64,000 nt of DNA from Methylobacter sp. (GTDB lineage Bacteria > Pseudomonadota > Gammaproteobacteria > Methylococcales > Methylomonadaceae): assembly GCF_023227905.1 (NCBI RefSeq), contig NZ_JALOCF010000014.1, forward strand, positions 27,890 through 91,889, written 5' to 3'. The notes beneath the pieces are model-generated. The model saw nothing but the letters and a program-made list of their open reading frames with translations, was not told where the DNA came from and did no database searches. Both the position numbers and the translations under genes were made by a program. This document shows, piece after piece, positions 24,706 to 32,725 of this stretch (positions are counted from its first letter, which is position 1; each line of letters opens with the position of its first letter).

Positions 24706-24972
24706 ATGTCAGACATCGCCTCGATTGTCCTTGGATCCAGCATCGCCGCTATTATCGGTATCGCGCTGGGAGTGATGCTCCCTGCCTTGGCTATGGGCAA
24801 AGCCATCAGCAGCGCCTTGGATGCCTTATCACGGCAGCCGGAGTCGGAGCGGTCGATTATGCGCACCTTGTTTATCGGCTTGGCGATGATCGAATCGTTG
24901 GCTATCTATTGTCTGGTTATTATTTTGATTGTGCTGTTTCGGAATCCGCTGCTTGAATACGTTCTTAAATGA
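24706..24972 (+). CDS. atpE: N-type F1Fo ATPase subunit c (AtpE)
   Basis: The protein has 88 residues: two membrane helices joined by the R-Q-P-E loop (residues 43-46). The ion-binding Glu63 lies in M-I-E-S-L-A-I-Y. Ser64 and Tyr68 match ligands used by Na+-binding c subunits. However, aligning on RQPE places Met30 where Na+-specific rings carry Gln or Glu (Gln32 in Ilyobacter). Coupling to Na+ or H+ is therefore uncertain. The protein forms the rotating c-ring. Confidence 0.88.
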   Translation: MSDIASIVLGSSIAAIIGIALGVMLPALAMGKAISSALDALSRQPESERSIMRTLFIGLAMIESLAIYCLVIILIVLFRNPLLEYVLK

Positions 24973-24983
24973 TTGAAAAAGAA

Positions 24984-25417
24984 TTCACCACGAAGACACG
25001 AAGGACACGAAGATATGGAATTTGACGATTTATCAAGACAAGTGATCGGCTGTGCGATTGAAGTCCATAAAACTTTAGGAGCCGGATTGTTGGAATCCAC
25101 TTACGAAAAGTGTTTAGAGCATGAGCTTCACCTTGCAGGACTTTCTTATGCAGTACAACAACTATTGCCTGTTACCTATAAGGGCATTGAACTGGACTGT
25201 GGGTATAGGATTGATCTTGTGGTAGAAAATAAGCTGATTATTGAATTGAAAAGCGTTGAAAAATTACAAAAAATTCATGAGGCGCAGATACTCACCTACA
25301 TGAAATTGACTGGCTTAAACGTAGGATTACTAATTAACTTTAATGAGACACTCTTGAAAAATGGCATTAAACGTTTTGTTATCTAAGACTTCGTGCCCTT
25401 CGTGTCTTCGTGGTGAA
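24984..25417. mobile_element. Inverted-repeat element carrying a GxxExxY gene (family A, full copy)
   Basis: The left arm at 24984-25012 starts TTCACCACGAAGACACGAAG. The right arm at 25389-25417 is its near-exact complement and ends CTTCGTGGTGAA. The arms enclose one gene (25015-25386), whose start codon follows the left arm directly and whose stop lies 2 nt before the right arm. The right arm lacks the CGCCTAAAGGCGCCTACT segment found in the gene-less copies. The element lies between atpE and atpF. Confidence 0.88.
25015..25386 (+). CDS. GxxExxY family protein (PD-(D/E)XK nuclease-like)
   Basis: The protein has 123 residues from ATG 25015; the frame continues upstream to 24973 through the repeat arm. 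The name-giving motif G-L-L-E-S-T-Y is at residues 24-30. A PD-(D/E)XK-like core is seen in Y-R-I-D-L-V-V followed by I-I-E-L-K-S. The C-terminus has L-L-I-N-F-N and G-I-K-R-F. The family is widespread and of unknown function, assigned to the PD-(D/E)XK nuclease superfamily. Its ribosome-binding sequence (AGGA at 25001-25004 or GAAG nearer) is part of the left arm. Codon use is richer in A+T than the atp genes. Confidence 0.88.
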   Translation: MEFDDLSRQVIGCAIEVHKTLGAGLLESTYEKCLEHELHLAGLSYAVQQLLPVTYKGIELDCGYRIDLVVENKLIIELKSVEKLQKIHEAQILTYMKLTGLNVGLLINFNETLLKNGIKRFVI

Positions 25418-25455
25418 TAGTTTTTTACCGAACACCCAAACCGGCAATAAAGCAT

Positions 25456-26205
25456 ATGGAATTCAACCTATCCACTTTAATTTTTGAAATCATCAATTTC
25501 CTGATCCTGATCTGGATTTTACAGCGGATTTTTTACAAGCCCGTGCTGGAAGTCATCGCCAAGCGTAAGCAGTTTATCGACCAATCGCTTAGCGAAGCTA
25601 AAAACCTGAAAATACAGGCGGAACAACAATGCAGCCTTTATGAAAACCGGCAAAAATTATGGGATCAGGAAAAACAAACGGCTATCAGCGCCCTGCACCG
25701 GCAGCTGGAAGCCGAAAGAAAAGCGCACCTGGACAAGCTGAATGCCGATCTTGAGCAGGAGCGGCAAAAAGCCCGTGTGTTGCTGTCGAAACAGCGGCGG
25801 GAGATACAGCAGCAGCTCGAAAAACAGGCCTTGCGCAACGGCGCAAAATTTGCCGGAATGCTGTTGCATCACTCCGCTGGCCCCGAACTGGAAGCCCGCT
25901 TATTTACGCTGCTGATGGACAACCTGGTCACCTTGCCGGAAGCCTGCAAGCTGTGCCTGACCATGATGGGCACCAAAAAATCGGTGCCTATCAAGATAAC
26001 CAGCGCCTATCCGCTGCCTGTTGAAATGCGCCGGCAACTGGAACAAAAGCTGGGAACATTAATCAACAGTCAACTCAATTTTCAATACCGTCAGGATCAA
26101 GCGCTGATCTCCGGCCTGCGCATGGACATCGGGGCCTGGGTGCTTAATGCCAACCTGCAACATGAACTGACCGGTTTTGCCGAGATTGCCAATGAGCCCG
26201 AATGA
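25456..26205 (+). CDS. atpF: N-type F1Fo ATPase subunit b with delta-like C-terminal part (AtpF)
   Basis: The protein has 249 residues. One N-terminal membrane helix (about 8-26) is followed by a long charged coiled coil (about 40-145) and a C-terminal domain (about 150-245) that resembles the delta/OSCP region, as in N-ATPase b subunits that replace a separate delta. It forms the peripheral stalk. It overlaps atpA by 14 nt. ATG 25456 is preceded by AATAAAGCAT and has no strong Shine-Dalgarno. Confidence 0.88.
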   Translation: MEFNLSTLIFEIINFLILIWILQRIFYKPVLEVIAKRKQFIDQSLSEAKNLKIQAEQQCSLYENRQKLWDQEKQTAISALHRQLEAERKAHLDKLNADLEQERQKARVLLSKQRREIQQQLEKQALRNGAKFAGMLLHHSAGPELEARLFTLLMDNLVTLPEACKLCLTMMGTKKSVPIKITSAYPLPVEMRRQLEQKLGTLINSQLNFQYRQDQALISGLRMDIGAWVLNANLQHELTGFAEIANEPE

Positions 26206-27724
26206 TACTGCGCTTGTATTCCCCGCGTTCGAGGGTGAGATTGCAACCGCTGTCGAGCCTGGGTCACAGGGCAGTCTGCTGGATAAACAAGCCGAGTGGC
26301 TGGCTAACTATCAGCCGGGGCTGCGTATTATCGAACAGGGCACGGTGGTTTCAATCGGCGACGGCATCAGCTGGATCAAAGGCCTGCCGTCGGCGGCTAT
26401 CGAAGACATCCTGGTTTTTGCCGATGGCAGCCGGGGCATGGTCTTCGACCTTAACCGCGACCGCATCGGCGCAATTTTGCTGTATGAAACCGAAGCGCTG
26501 ACCGCCGGCACTACGGTTCGCCTTTCCAAGCACTCGCTGAGCATACCGGTCGGCAACGAATTTATCGGCCGGGTTGTCGATCCGCTAGGTGCGCCGTTGG
26601 ACGGACTGCTTCCGCCGCCCCATACAGGGCGTGAAAACCTGGAAAAAGCCTCGCCCGCGATTATCGCCCGCGATTTTGTCCATAAACCGCTGTACACCGG
26701 CATTAAAATTATCGACACCCTGATTCCGATAGGCAAAGGCCAGCGGCAATTGATCGTCGGCGATGAAGGCTTGGGCAGAACGTCAATCGCCATCGATACC
26801 GTTATTAATCAAAAAGATAAAAATGTGCTGTGCATCTACGTGCTGATCGGCCAGAAGCGCTCTGCGGTGGTCAGCACCCTCGAAACCTTAAAAAGCCATG
26901 GCGCGCTGGACTATACGGTGTGCGTGGTCGCCGAAGCCAGCGCCCTGCCCGGCTTGCAATATATCGCCCCGTTCGCCGGTTGCGCGTTGGCCGAATACTG
27001 GATGGCGCAAGGCCGGGATACGCTGATTATCTATGACGATTTATCTACTCATGCCAGGACTTACAGGGAGTTGTCTTTATTGCTGCGCAGACCGCCAGGG
27101 CGCGAAGCCTATCCGGGCGATATCTTCTTTGTCCATTCCCGCTTATTGGAACGCTCGACCTGCCTGAATGCCGAAAACGGCGGCGGCAGTATGACCGCCT
27201 TGCCGATTATCGAAACCAAGCAGGGGGAAATTGCCGCCTACATTCCGACCAACCTGATTTCCATTACCGACGGGCAAATCTATCTGGACAATGACCTGTT
27301 TGTGTCAGGATTTCGCCCGGCCATTGATATTACCCGCTCGGTATCGCGGATAGGCGGTAAGGCCCAGGACATGAGTATTCGCGACCAAGCAGGACAAATG
27401 AAGCTGGATTATCTGCAATTTCTGGAGCTGGAAGCCTTCACCCGTTTCGGTCAGCGTCTGGAAGCGTCAATGGAAGCGCGGATCAAACGGGGCCGACTGC
27501 TGCGCGAGCTATTAAAACAGGATCGGCAGGTTCCGCACAGCAACCTTTTCCAGCTGGGTTGGCTGACCGCGTTTAATGCCGGGCTGTTTAACCAGGCGGC
27601 TCCTGAAGACATTGCCGGGCTTTTGGTTCGCATCGAGCAGGGCATTAAAACTACAGCGCTGACCATGGAAAGCAGTCCTGAGCAGTGGCGGCAAACGCTT
27701 AGTGAGTGGCTTAAATCGTCATGA
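26192..27724 (+). CDS. atpA: N-type F1Fo ATPase subunit alpha (AtpA) with altered Walker A
   Basis: The protein has 510 residues from ATG 26192; an in-frame upstream start at 26177 is less likely. It is the non-catalytic nucleotide-binding F1 subunit. The usual G-D-R-Q-T-G-K-T is changed to G-D-E-G-L-G-R-T, so the P-loop lysine is Arg196. The arginine-finger region S-V-S-R-I-G-G and the S-I-T-D-G-Q segment are present. Nucleotide binding at the non-catalytic site may be changed, although catalysis resides in beta. It overlaps atpF by 14 nt and atpG by 4 nt. Confidence 0.92.
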   Translation: MSPNDTALVFPAFEGEIATAVEPGSQGSLLDKQAEWLANYQPGLRIIEQGTVVSIGDGISWIKGLPSAAIEDILVFADGSRGMVFDLNRDRIGAILLYETEALTAGTTVRLSKHSLSIPVGNEFIGRVVDPLGAPLDGLLPPPHTGRENLEKASPAIIARDFVHKPLYTGIKIIDTLIPIGKGQRQLIVGDEGLGRTSIAIDTVINQKDKNVLCIYVLIGQKRSAVVSTLETLKSHGALDYTVCVVAEASALPGLQYIAPFAGCALAEYWMAQGRDTLIIYDDLSTHARTYRELSLLLRRPPGREAYPGDIFFVHSRLLERSTCLNAENGGGSMTALPIIETKQGEIAAYIPTNLISITDGQIYLDNDLFVSGFRPAIDITRSVSRIGGKAQDMSIRDQAGQMKLDYLQFLELEAFTRFGQRLEASMEARIKRGRLLRELLKQDRQVPHSNLFQLGWLTAFNAGLFNQAAPEDIAGLLVRIEQGIKTTALTMESSPEQWRQTLSEWLKSS

Positions 27725-28545
27725 GCCTGAGCCGCGAACTGCAACTGCATATTACCCAGCTAAAGGAGATACGCAGCATTTTAAATTCAATGAAGATCCT
27801 GGCTTTCATGGAAACTCATAAGTTGCAGCGTTTTAAAACCATGCAGGGTCAGGCCGTGGCTAATATCGAACGCGCGGCACTGGATTTTCTGGATTTTTAT
27901 CCCGGCCTGGCCGCCGCAGAGGGCAACGTTGCGCATGTTTGCATCTTGGTGGGCTCGGAACGCGGGTTTTGCGGCGATTTTAACGAAAGCCTGATCAACG
28001 CTATCGCAAGCCAGGCTTATACCGGCATTATTGCGATCGGCAGCCGGCTTTGCAACCGCTTGGAAGGCGCAGATAAGGAGGTCATCGCGAGACTTGAAGG
28101 CGCCAATGTCGCCGAAGAAGTGCCTACGGTTATTAATCGCCTGATTGACACCATCAGCGCATTGCACGGCAAATCCGCCCCTGCATTACAACTGACTGTT
28201 GCTTATCACGATAACTCATCTGGCCAAATCCGCCGGCGGCAGGTGTTCCCCCCTTTTGCCCAGCCCAATCAGATAACCTTTCATTACGGCCACCCGCCTG
28301 TGCTCAACCTGGAACCCGGCGAATTTTTTGCAGACTTGATCGACCATTATTTATTTGCGGTACTGCATGAGATTTTTTATATCTCGCTGTTGGCCGAAAA
28401 CAATAGCCGCCAGCAACATCTGGAAGGCGCAGTCAATCATCTTGATGACGAAACCATACGGCTGCAAAAAAAATCCCAGATTTACCGCCAGGAAGAAATT
28501 ACCGAAGAAATTGAAGTGATATTGTTGAATACGGAGAATCTTTAA
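27721..28545 (+). CDS. atpG: N-type F1Fo ATPase subunit gamma (AtpG)
   Basis: The protein has 274 residues with N- and C-terminal helices that form the rotor shaft and a central Rossmann-like part with G-S-E-R-G-F-C-G-D-F-N (about residues 78-88). ATG 27721 overlaps the atpA stop (ATGA). It is the last gene of the N-ATPase operon. Confidence 0.92.
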   Translation: MSLSRELQLHITQLKEIRSILNSMKILAFMETHKLQRFKTMQGQAVANIERAALDFLDFYPGLAAAEGNVAHVCILVGSERGFCGDFNESLINAIASQAYTGIIAIGSRLCNRLEGADKEVIARLEGANVAEEVPTVINRLIDTISALHGKSAPALQLTVAYHDNSSGQIRRRQVFPPFAQPNQITFHYGHPPVLNLEPGEFFADLIDHYLFAVLHEIFYISLLAENNSRQQHLEGAVNHLDDETIRLQKKSQIYRQEEITEEIEVILLNTENL

Positions 28546-28692
28546 GAGGTGCTGAATGTTGCGGACAATATCAGCCGTTGATGCAGTCGTACCCGTCCCC
28601 TATAAAAATGTTGCCTTCATAGTGAAATAAATCAATAATAGTTTCGTATCGCTATCTTTTTCAGTAAACTCTCTTTCCATGAGCGGGCAGCA

Positions 28693-28977
28693 ATGATTAT
28701 GAAAAGCTTATTAACTTGCCTTGCAGTATTAACCTTGTCATTCGATGTTTCCGCTATTGAAGTTCAGGAAGAGCCGAAGATTATTACTTCGAACAGGATA
28801 TCGCTAAGTCAGGCAAATTCACCGGACACGCTATCGGCTAGTCATATCGTTAACAGCCATGCGATTCCTCGAGCTTTAGCCGAAAAACCCAGTGAATTTA
28901 AAACTGCTCTTTGCGTCTATTTAATCATCATCGTTGTTTATTCAATTTACGGAATTAAAGCTCACTCAAAAGCTTAG
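28693..28977 (+). CDS. Small unrecognised secreted or membrane protein
   Basis: The protein has 94 residues (ATG 28693 or 28699). An N-terminal signal peptide (cleavage near V-S-A at about residue 21) is followed by a polar stretch and a C-terminal membrane helix (about residues 72-87). I do not recognise it. It lies 147 nt after atpG on the same strand and is followed by a terminator at 29031, so it may be the end of that transcription unit or its own gene. Confidence 0.5.
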   Translation: MIMKSLLTCLAVLTLSFDVSAIEVQEEPKIITSNRISLSQANSPDTLSASHIVNSHAIPRALAEKPSEFKTALCVYLIIIVVYSIYGIKAHSKA

Positions 28978-29030
28978 GCTGAACATTGATAGGCAGTTGA
29001 TACGCCCAAGCATCGCTAGTTTAGGGGTTG

Positions 29031-29065
29031 ACCTTCATCGTTTATCAGCGATGAAGGTTTTTTTT
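29031..29065 (+). terminator. Intrinsic terminator
   Basis: ACCTTCATCG is paired with CGATGAAGGT around an 8-nt loop and followed by a run of T. It would end plus-strand transcription from the atp operon and the 28693 gene. Confidence 0.85.
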
Positions 29066-29131
29066 AAGCCATACAATTTCATTAATCCGGCACCGGCGGA
29101 GGAATGGCAACCGCCCTGCATTTTCGTCATG

Positions 29132-29590
29132 TTAACAAACCCTTGTTTTAGCCTCTCGCTCCTGTTCGCGAGGCGCGACTTTGGCCAACTCTGCCATCTC
29201 ATCGGCCAGAAGATCCAGTATGTCGTCCGCCGAGATGATGCCCACCAGCCCCCCTTCCTGATTAATCACCGGAATGCGACGAATGCCCTTGGTGCGCATC
29301 AGTCGAATCGTCTCAAACACGCCGTCTTTTTCCTGCACGCTGATCAGCTGCGGCCCCATGATGTCGCCTACACTAAAATCATCGAGATCTAGGGATTGGG
29401 AAATAACTTTTATGACAATATCGCGGTCTGTAACAATGCCGATCGGCACCCGCTTTCCCTTACCTTCGTCGACCACCACCAGAGCGCCCACATGATACTC
29501 GCGCATGAGTTGTGCCGCCTCCGGTAGACTCATTTCTCTGGTCGCGAACACCACTTCGCGATTGCAAAATTCACTAATAGACATCGTCAT
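29132..29590 (-). CDS. CBS domain-pair protein
   Basis: The protein has 152 residues and is essentially two CBS domains (about 8-65 and 75-130), each with the typical G-I-V-T-D-R-D and I-I-S-A-D-D segments, plus a short charged tail. Such stand-alone CBS pairs bind adenine nucleotides or S-adenosyl compounds and modulate partners. The partner is unknown; the next gene upstream on the strand is marC-like. Confidence 0.88.
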   Translation of the reverse strand: MTMSISEFCNREVVFATREMSLPEAAQLMREYHVGALVVVDEGKGKRVPIGIVTDRDIVIKVISQSLDLDDFSVGDIMGPQLISVQEKDGVFETIRLMRTKGIRRIPVINQEGGLVGIISADDILDLLADEMAELAKVAPREQEREAKTRVC

Positions 29591-29667
29591 ATCCTCCGCT
29601 TAAGTTAAGGTAGGGCTACGGTTCTTTCGGATTGTCCCTCTTGCTGATATGTTTTATTTTCTTGCTG

Positions 29668-30288
29668 TTATGGCTTCGGAATAGTCCATTGAGCAATGCT
29701 GGCAAACGCATCGACAATTAAATCAACTGACAGTGTAGCGAGGATTATTCCCATGATACGCTCCAATATTTCCGCACCATTCTGCCCAATGATGCGAAAA
29801 AGATGCTCTGCGAGAAGCATTAACACGTAAGTAACTAGAAGGACGGCAAGCATTACAGCCGCAGTCATTACCTGCGTGGTGACGGAATAGAGTTGATTGT
29901 CAGTAAGTAAAATCACCACCATAATAGCTTCCGGTCCGACAATGGAGGGTATTGCCAGCGGAAATATCGCGATATCATGCCCTGGCTCAAACTGCCCGAA
30001 AGCAGTTTTCGCTTGACCAAAAATCATCTGGAGGCCAAAAAGAAATAAAATGATGCCGCCGGCTATTTGCAACGAAATAAGTTGAATGTTCATTGCAGCA
30101 AGCAGGATTTGCCCTATAAGAATTGCGCCAAGCAGAATGATAGCCGAATAAGCCATCGCCCTTGTTGCAATTTTTCTGCGTTCTCTCGGCGAAAGCCGGG
30201 TAGTCATTACCGCAAAAAGAGCAACAGTCCCAATCGGTTCAATAGTTACCCAAATCATGAGAGCGTCGTGGATTATTTTATTAAGCAC
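29668..30288 (-). CDS. MarC family integral membrane protein
   Basis: The protein has 206 residues with six hydrophobic segments and the conserved P-I-G-T-V-A-L-F start and A-I-P-S-I-V-G-P-E-A motif of the MarC/UPF0056 family. Function is not established; the old link to multiple antibiotic resistance has been withdrawn. The ATG at 30288 follows AGGAGG (on the minus strand). Confidence 0.88.
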   Translation of the reverse strand: MLNKIIHDALMIWVTIEPIGTVALFAVMTTRLSPRERRKIATRAMAYSAIILLGAILIGQILLAAMNIQLISLQIAGGIILFLFGLQMIFGQAKTAFGQFEPGHDIAIFPLAIPSIVGPEAIMVVILLTDNQLYSVTTQVMTAAVMLAVLLVTYVLMLLAEHLFRIIGQNGAEILERIMGIILATLSVDLIVDAFASIAQWTIPKP

Positions 30289-30443
30289 TTGCCCTCCTAT
30301 GTGACATCAACTTCAACTTTTTAAAGTGAAAAAACGTTCCTGATCGTTTATAAGACTTATTCTGTTATTTACATGACGATCCATTTTAAACAAAATTTAC
30401 GCTATCATAATTAGTAATTGTACTTATCGGGACAGGTTTTATT

Positions 30444-31994
30444 ATGGAATTAATTTGGGTTGGCACCGCTTATCTGGCAGGCTTGGTAACCAGCCGATTA
30501 CATTTGCCCCCCTTGGTGGGCTACCTGATAGCGGGGTATGTTTTAAACCTTTCCGGCGTTGAGCCTAACGAAACGCTCAGTCATTTAGCCGATATCGGCA
30601 TTGAGCTGCTGCTCTTTACGGTCGGCCTGAAGTTGAAGCTTTCTTCGCTGTTGCGACGCGAAGTGCTTAGCGTCGGCACCTTGCATCTCCTGGTCGTCAC
30701 CCTGGTTTCCGCGCTGGTCTACTTTGGCTTTAATGGACAGGTGACCGGCGGCCTGGTGATTGGCGTGAGTTTGGCTTTTTCCAGCACCATTCTCGCGATT
30801 AAGGTGTTGGAAGATAGCGGCGAACTGTCCACTTTGTACGGCCGCGATGTGTTAAGCATATTAATATTGCAGGATATTGTTGCGATCGGCCTGCTGGCTG
30901 TCGCCAATAACAAGCAACCCTCGCCCTGGGCACTGTGTCTGTTGCTGCTGCCGTTGCTTCGCCCTTTGGCCTATCGGCTGCTTAGCGCCAGCCGCAACGA
31001 TGAATTGAAATTGTTATTGGGCATCGCGCTGGCTTTGGCAGGCGGCGTATTGGCGCAAAAGGTCGGCATTTCCAGCGACATCGGCGCGCTGATGATGGGA
31101 GTTATGCTGGCCGGACACGCCGACATAGACGATCTGTCTAAAAAACTCTGGGGCCTGAAGGAAACTTTTTTAGCCGCCTTTTTCCTGCAAATCGGTTTGG
31201 CCGATTTGCCGGGCTATGACGAAATCCTACAGGTCTTGGAGTTAGTCTCTTTATTGCCATTGCAGGGCCTGCTGTTCTTCGCGTTGTTTTTACTGGTCGG
31301 GTTACGCGCCCGCACGGCTTTTGTTTCCGCACTGGCCTTGATGACCTACAGCGAGTTTGCCTTGATCACCTCAAGTGTCGTGGTCAAGGCGGAACTGCTT
31401 CCCCCGGCGTGGGAAGCGGTCATCGGTCTGGCGGTTGCGCTTTCCCTGGCTATTGCCGCGCCCTTGAATCGGTTTTCGCACCGTATCTTTTCCTTTCTGG
31501 AACCGGGACTAGTTCGTTTTGAACGCAAGGTCGACCATCTGGACCGGCTGCCCAGCAGCATCGGGGGCGCGGAATGGCTGGTGGTGGGCATGGGCCGCAC
31601 CGGCATGTCGGCCTATCTCGCTTTTAAACAGCAGGATATGCGGGTGTTGGGCCTGGATGCCGACCCTATCAATCTAAAAAACTTGCTGGCCGAGGGGCGA
31701 AGGGTGATTTACGGCGATGCCGAAGACTCTGCGCTATGGGAGAACCTGCCCTTGGCAAAAATCAAAGGGATTGTCCTGACCATGCCGGCATTCGAAGTCC
31801 GGTCATCATCGATCAGGCAATTGAAAAACCTGCAATTCTCAGGTTCGATCGGAACGATTTGTTTTCATGACCACGAGGAAACCGAACTGTATGACTTGGG
31901 AGCGACTTTTGTCATTCATCCGTTGATCGAAGCGGGCAAACAATTAACCGGACAATTGCTGGATTCAACCTATCAGACCGACTTGGAAGCGTAA
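30444..31994 (+). CDS. Cation:proton antiporter (CPA2/KefB-like) with RCK/TrkA-N domain
   Basis: The protein has 516 residues. About 12 membrane segments (residues 1-350) form a Na+/H+ exchanger-type domain, followed by a TrkA-N NAD-binding domain (about 375-505) with G-M-G-R-T-G and D-A-D-P. No TrkA-C domain follows. It is likely a monovalent-cation antiporter gated by nucleotides. Family K+/H+ or Na+/H+ specificity cannot be read from sequence. Confidence 0.87.
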   Translation: MELIWVGTAYLAGLVTSRLHLPPLVGYLIAGYVLNLSGVEPNETLSHLADIGIELLLFTVGLKLKLSSLLRREVLSVGTLHLLVVTLVSALVYFGFNGQVTGGLVIGVSLAFSSTILAIKVLEDSGELSTLYGRDVLSILILQDIVAIGLLAVANNKQPSPWALCLLLLPLLRPLAYRLLSASRNDELKLLLGIALALAGGVLAQKVGISSDIGALMMGVMLAGHADIDDLSKKLWGLKETFLAAFFLQIGLADLPGYDEILQVLELVSLLPLQGLLFFALFLLVGLRARTAFVSALALMTYSEFALITSSVVVKAELLPPAWEAVIGLAVALSLAIAAPLNRFSHRIFSFLEPGLVRFERKVDHLDRLPSSIGGAEWLVVGMGRTGMSAYLAFKQQDMRVLGLDADPINLKNLLAEGRRVIYGDAEDSALWENLPLAKIKGIVLTMPAFEVRSSSIRQLKNLQFSGSIGTICFHDHEETELYDLGATFVIHPLIEAGKQLTGQLLDSTYQTDLEA

Positions 31995-32025
31995 CATCAG
32001 CAAACAGGCCGGAAATGACCATCGG

Positions 32026-32400
32026 CTATGTCGGCCGGGAAAGCCGCAACCGGTAAATGAGCCTGCTGTAGATCGCAACATTGACCAGTATGACTAAGCC
32101 CGCCAGCCAAAGCTGGATGTCTCTGGTGAGTCCGGCAGGATAGATGATGGGCAGGAGATAATGGTCAATAAAGCTACCGGAGTAACCCGCATCCCCGGCC
32201 ATTCGGCGAAATCCGACTTCTATTGTCGTAAGCGGACACAGCCCTCCGGCCAATTCAATATATGCCCCCCAACAGGCGGCCGGAATATGAACCAGCGCAA
32301 CCCAGCGAAAGCGAAGCGCGAACAGCCCACCAAAAACGACGAAGCCGATAAACAGGAGATGGACAATAAGAACAGAGTCGGCTAAGAATCGATATATCAT
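32026..32400 (-). CDS. DUF2784 family membrane protein
   Basis: The protein has 124 residues with three to four hydrophobic helices. The DUF2784 pattern is clear: H-x-x-F-I-x-F-V-V-F-G-G near the start, A-A-x-W-G-x-x-I-E-L-x-G-G-x-C-P-L-T in the middle, and D-H-Y-L-L-P-I-I-Y-P. Function unknown. It is convergent with the antiporter gene. Confidence 0.85.
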   Translation of the reverse strand: MIYRFLADSVLIVHLLFIGFVVFGGLFALRFRWVALVHIPAACWGAYIELAGGLCPLTTIEVGFRRMAGDAGYSGSFIDHYLLPIIYPAGLTRDIQLWLAGLVILVNVAIYSRLIYRLRLSRPT

Positions 32401-32537
32401 TTAATTTGCCAGATCCCCACCCCCGGCAATAGGATGGCTTAACCGTCGGGATCGATTAAGTTTGTAGCTTCGTAGGTAAGTAAACCTTCGAAACCCAGCC
32501 TATTGAGTTTCACACCACAAGCGTGCGACAGCTCTAG

Positions 32538-32624
32538 TCATGCACCTTTTTCCTTATCGGTTAATACGGTATAGATGACATAAATTACATACACTACAGT
32601 TAGAATATAAATTATTGCGGCCAT
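32538..32624 (-). CDS. Possible 28-residue single-span membrane protein
   Basis: A minus-strand frame from ATG 32624 to TGA encodes M-A-A-I-I-Y-I-L-T-V-V-Y-V-I-Y-V-I-Y followed by a polar, charged tail. The composition (Ile/Val/Tyr helix with a Lys/Glu end) is typical of small membrane proteins. A GTGGG lies 9 nt upstream. I do not recognise it. The rest of the 32401-32725 gap shows no other gene. Confidence 0.4.
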   Translation of the reverse strand: MAAIIYILTVVYVIYVIYTVLTDKEKGA

Positions 32625-32725
32625 GTTTATTACCCACATTAAATATTTTTATGATTTGCCTAAGTACCGATTAACTGAGCATTTAGGCCCCCGTACAGCC
32701 TTATTGAGAATATACCAAAAACAAG

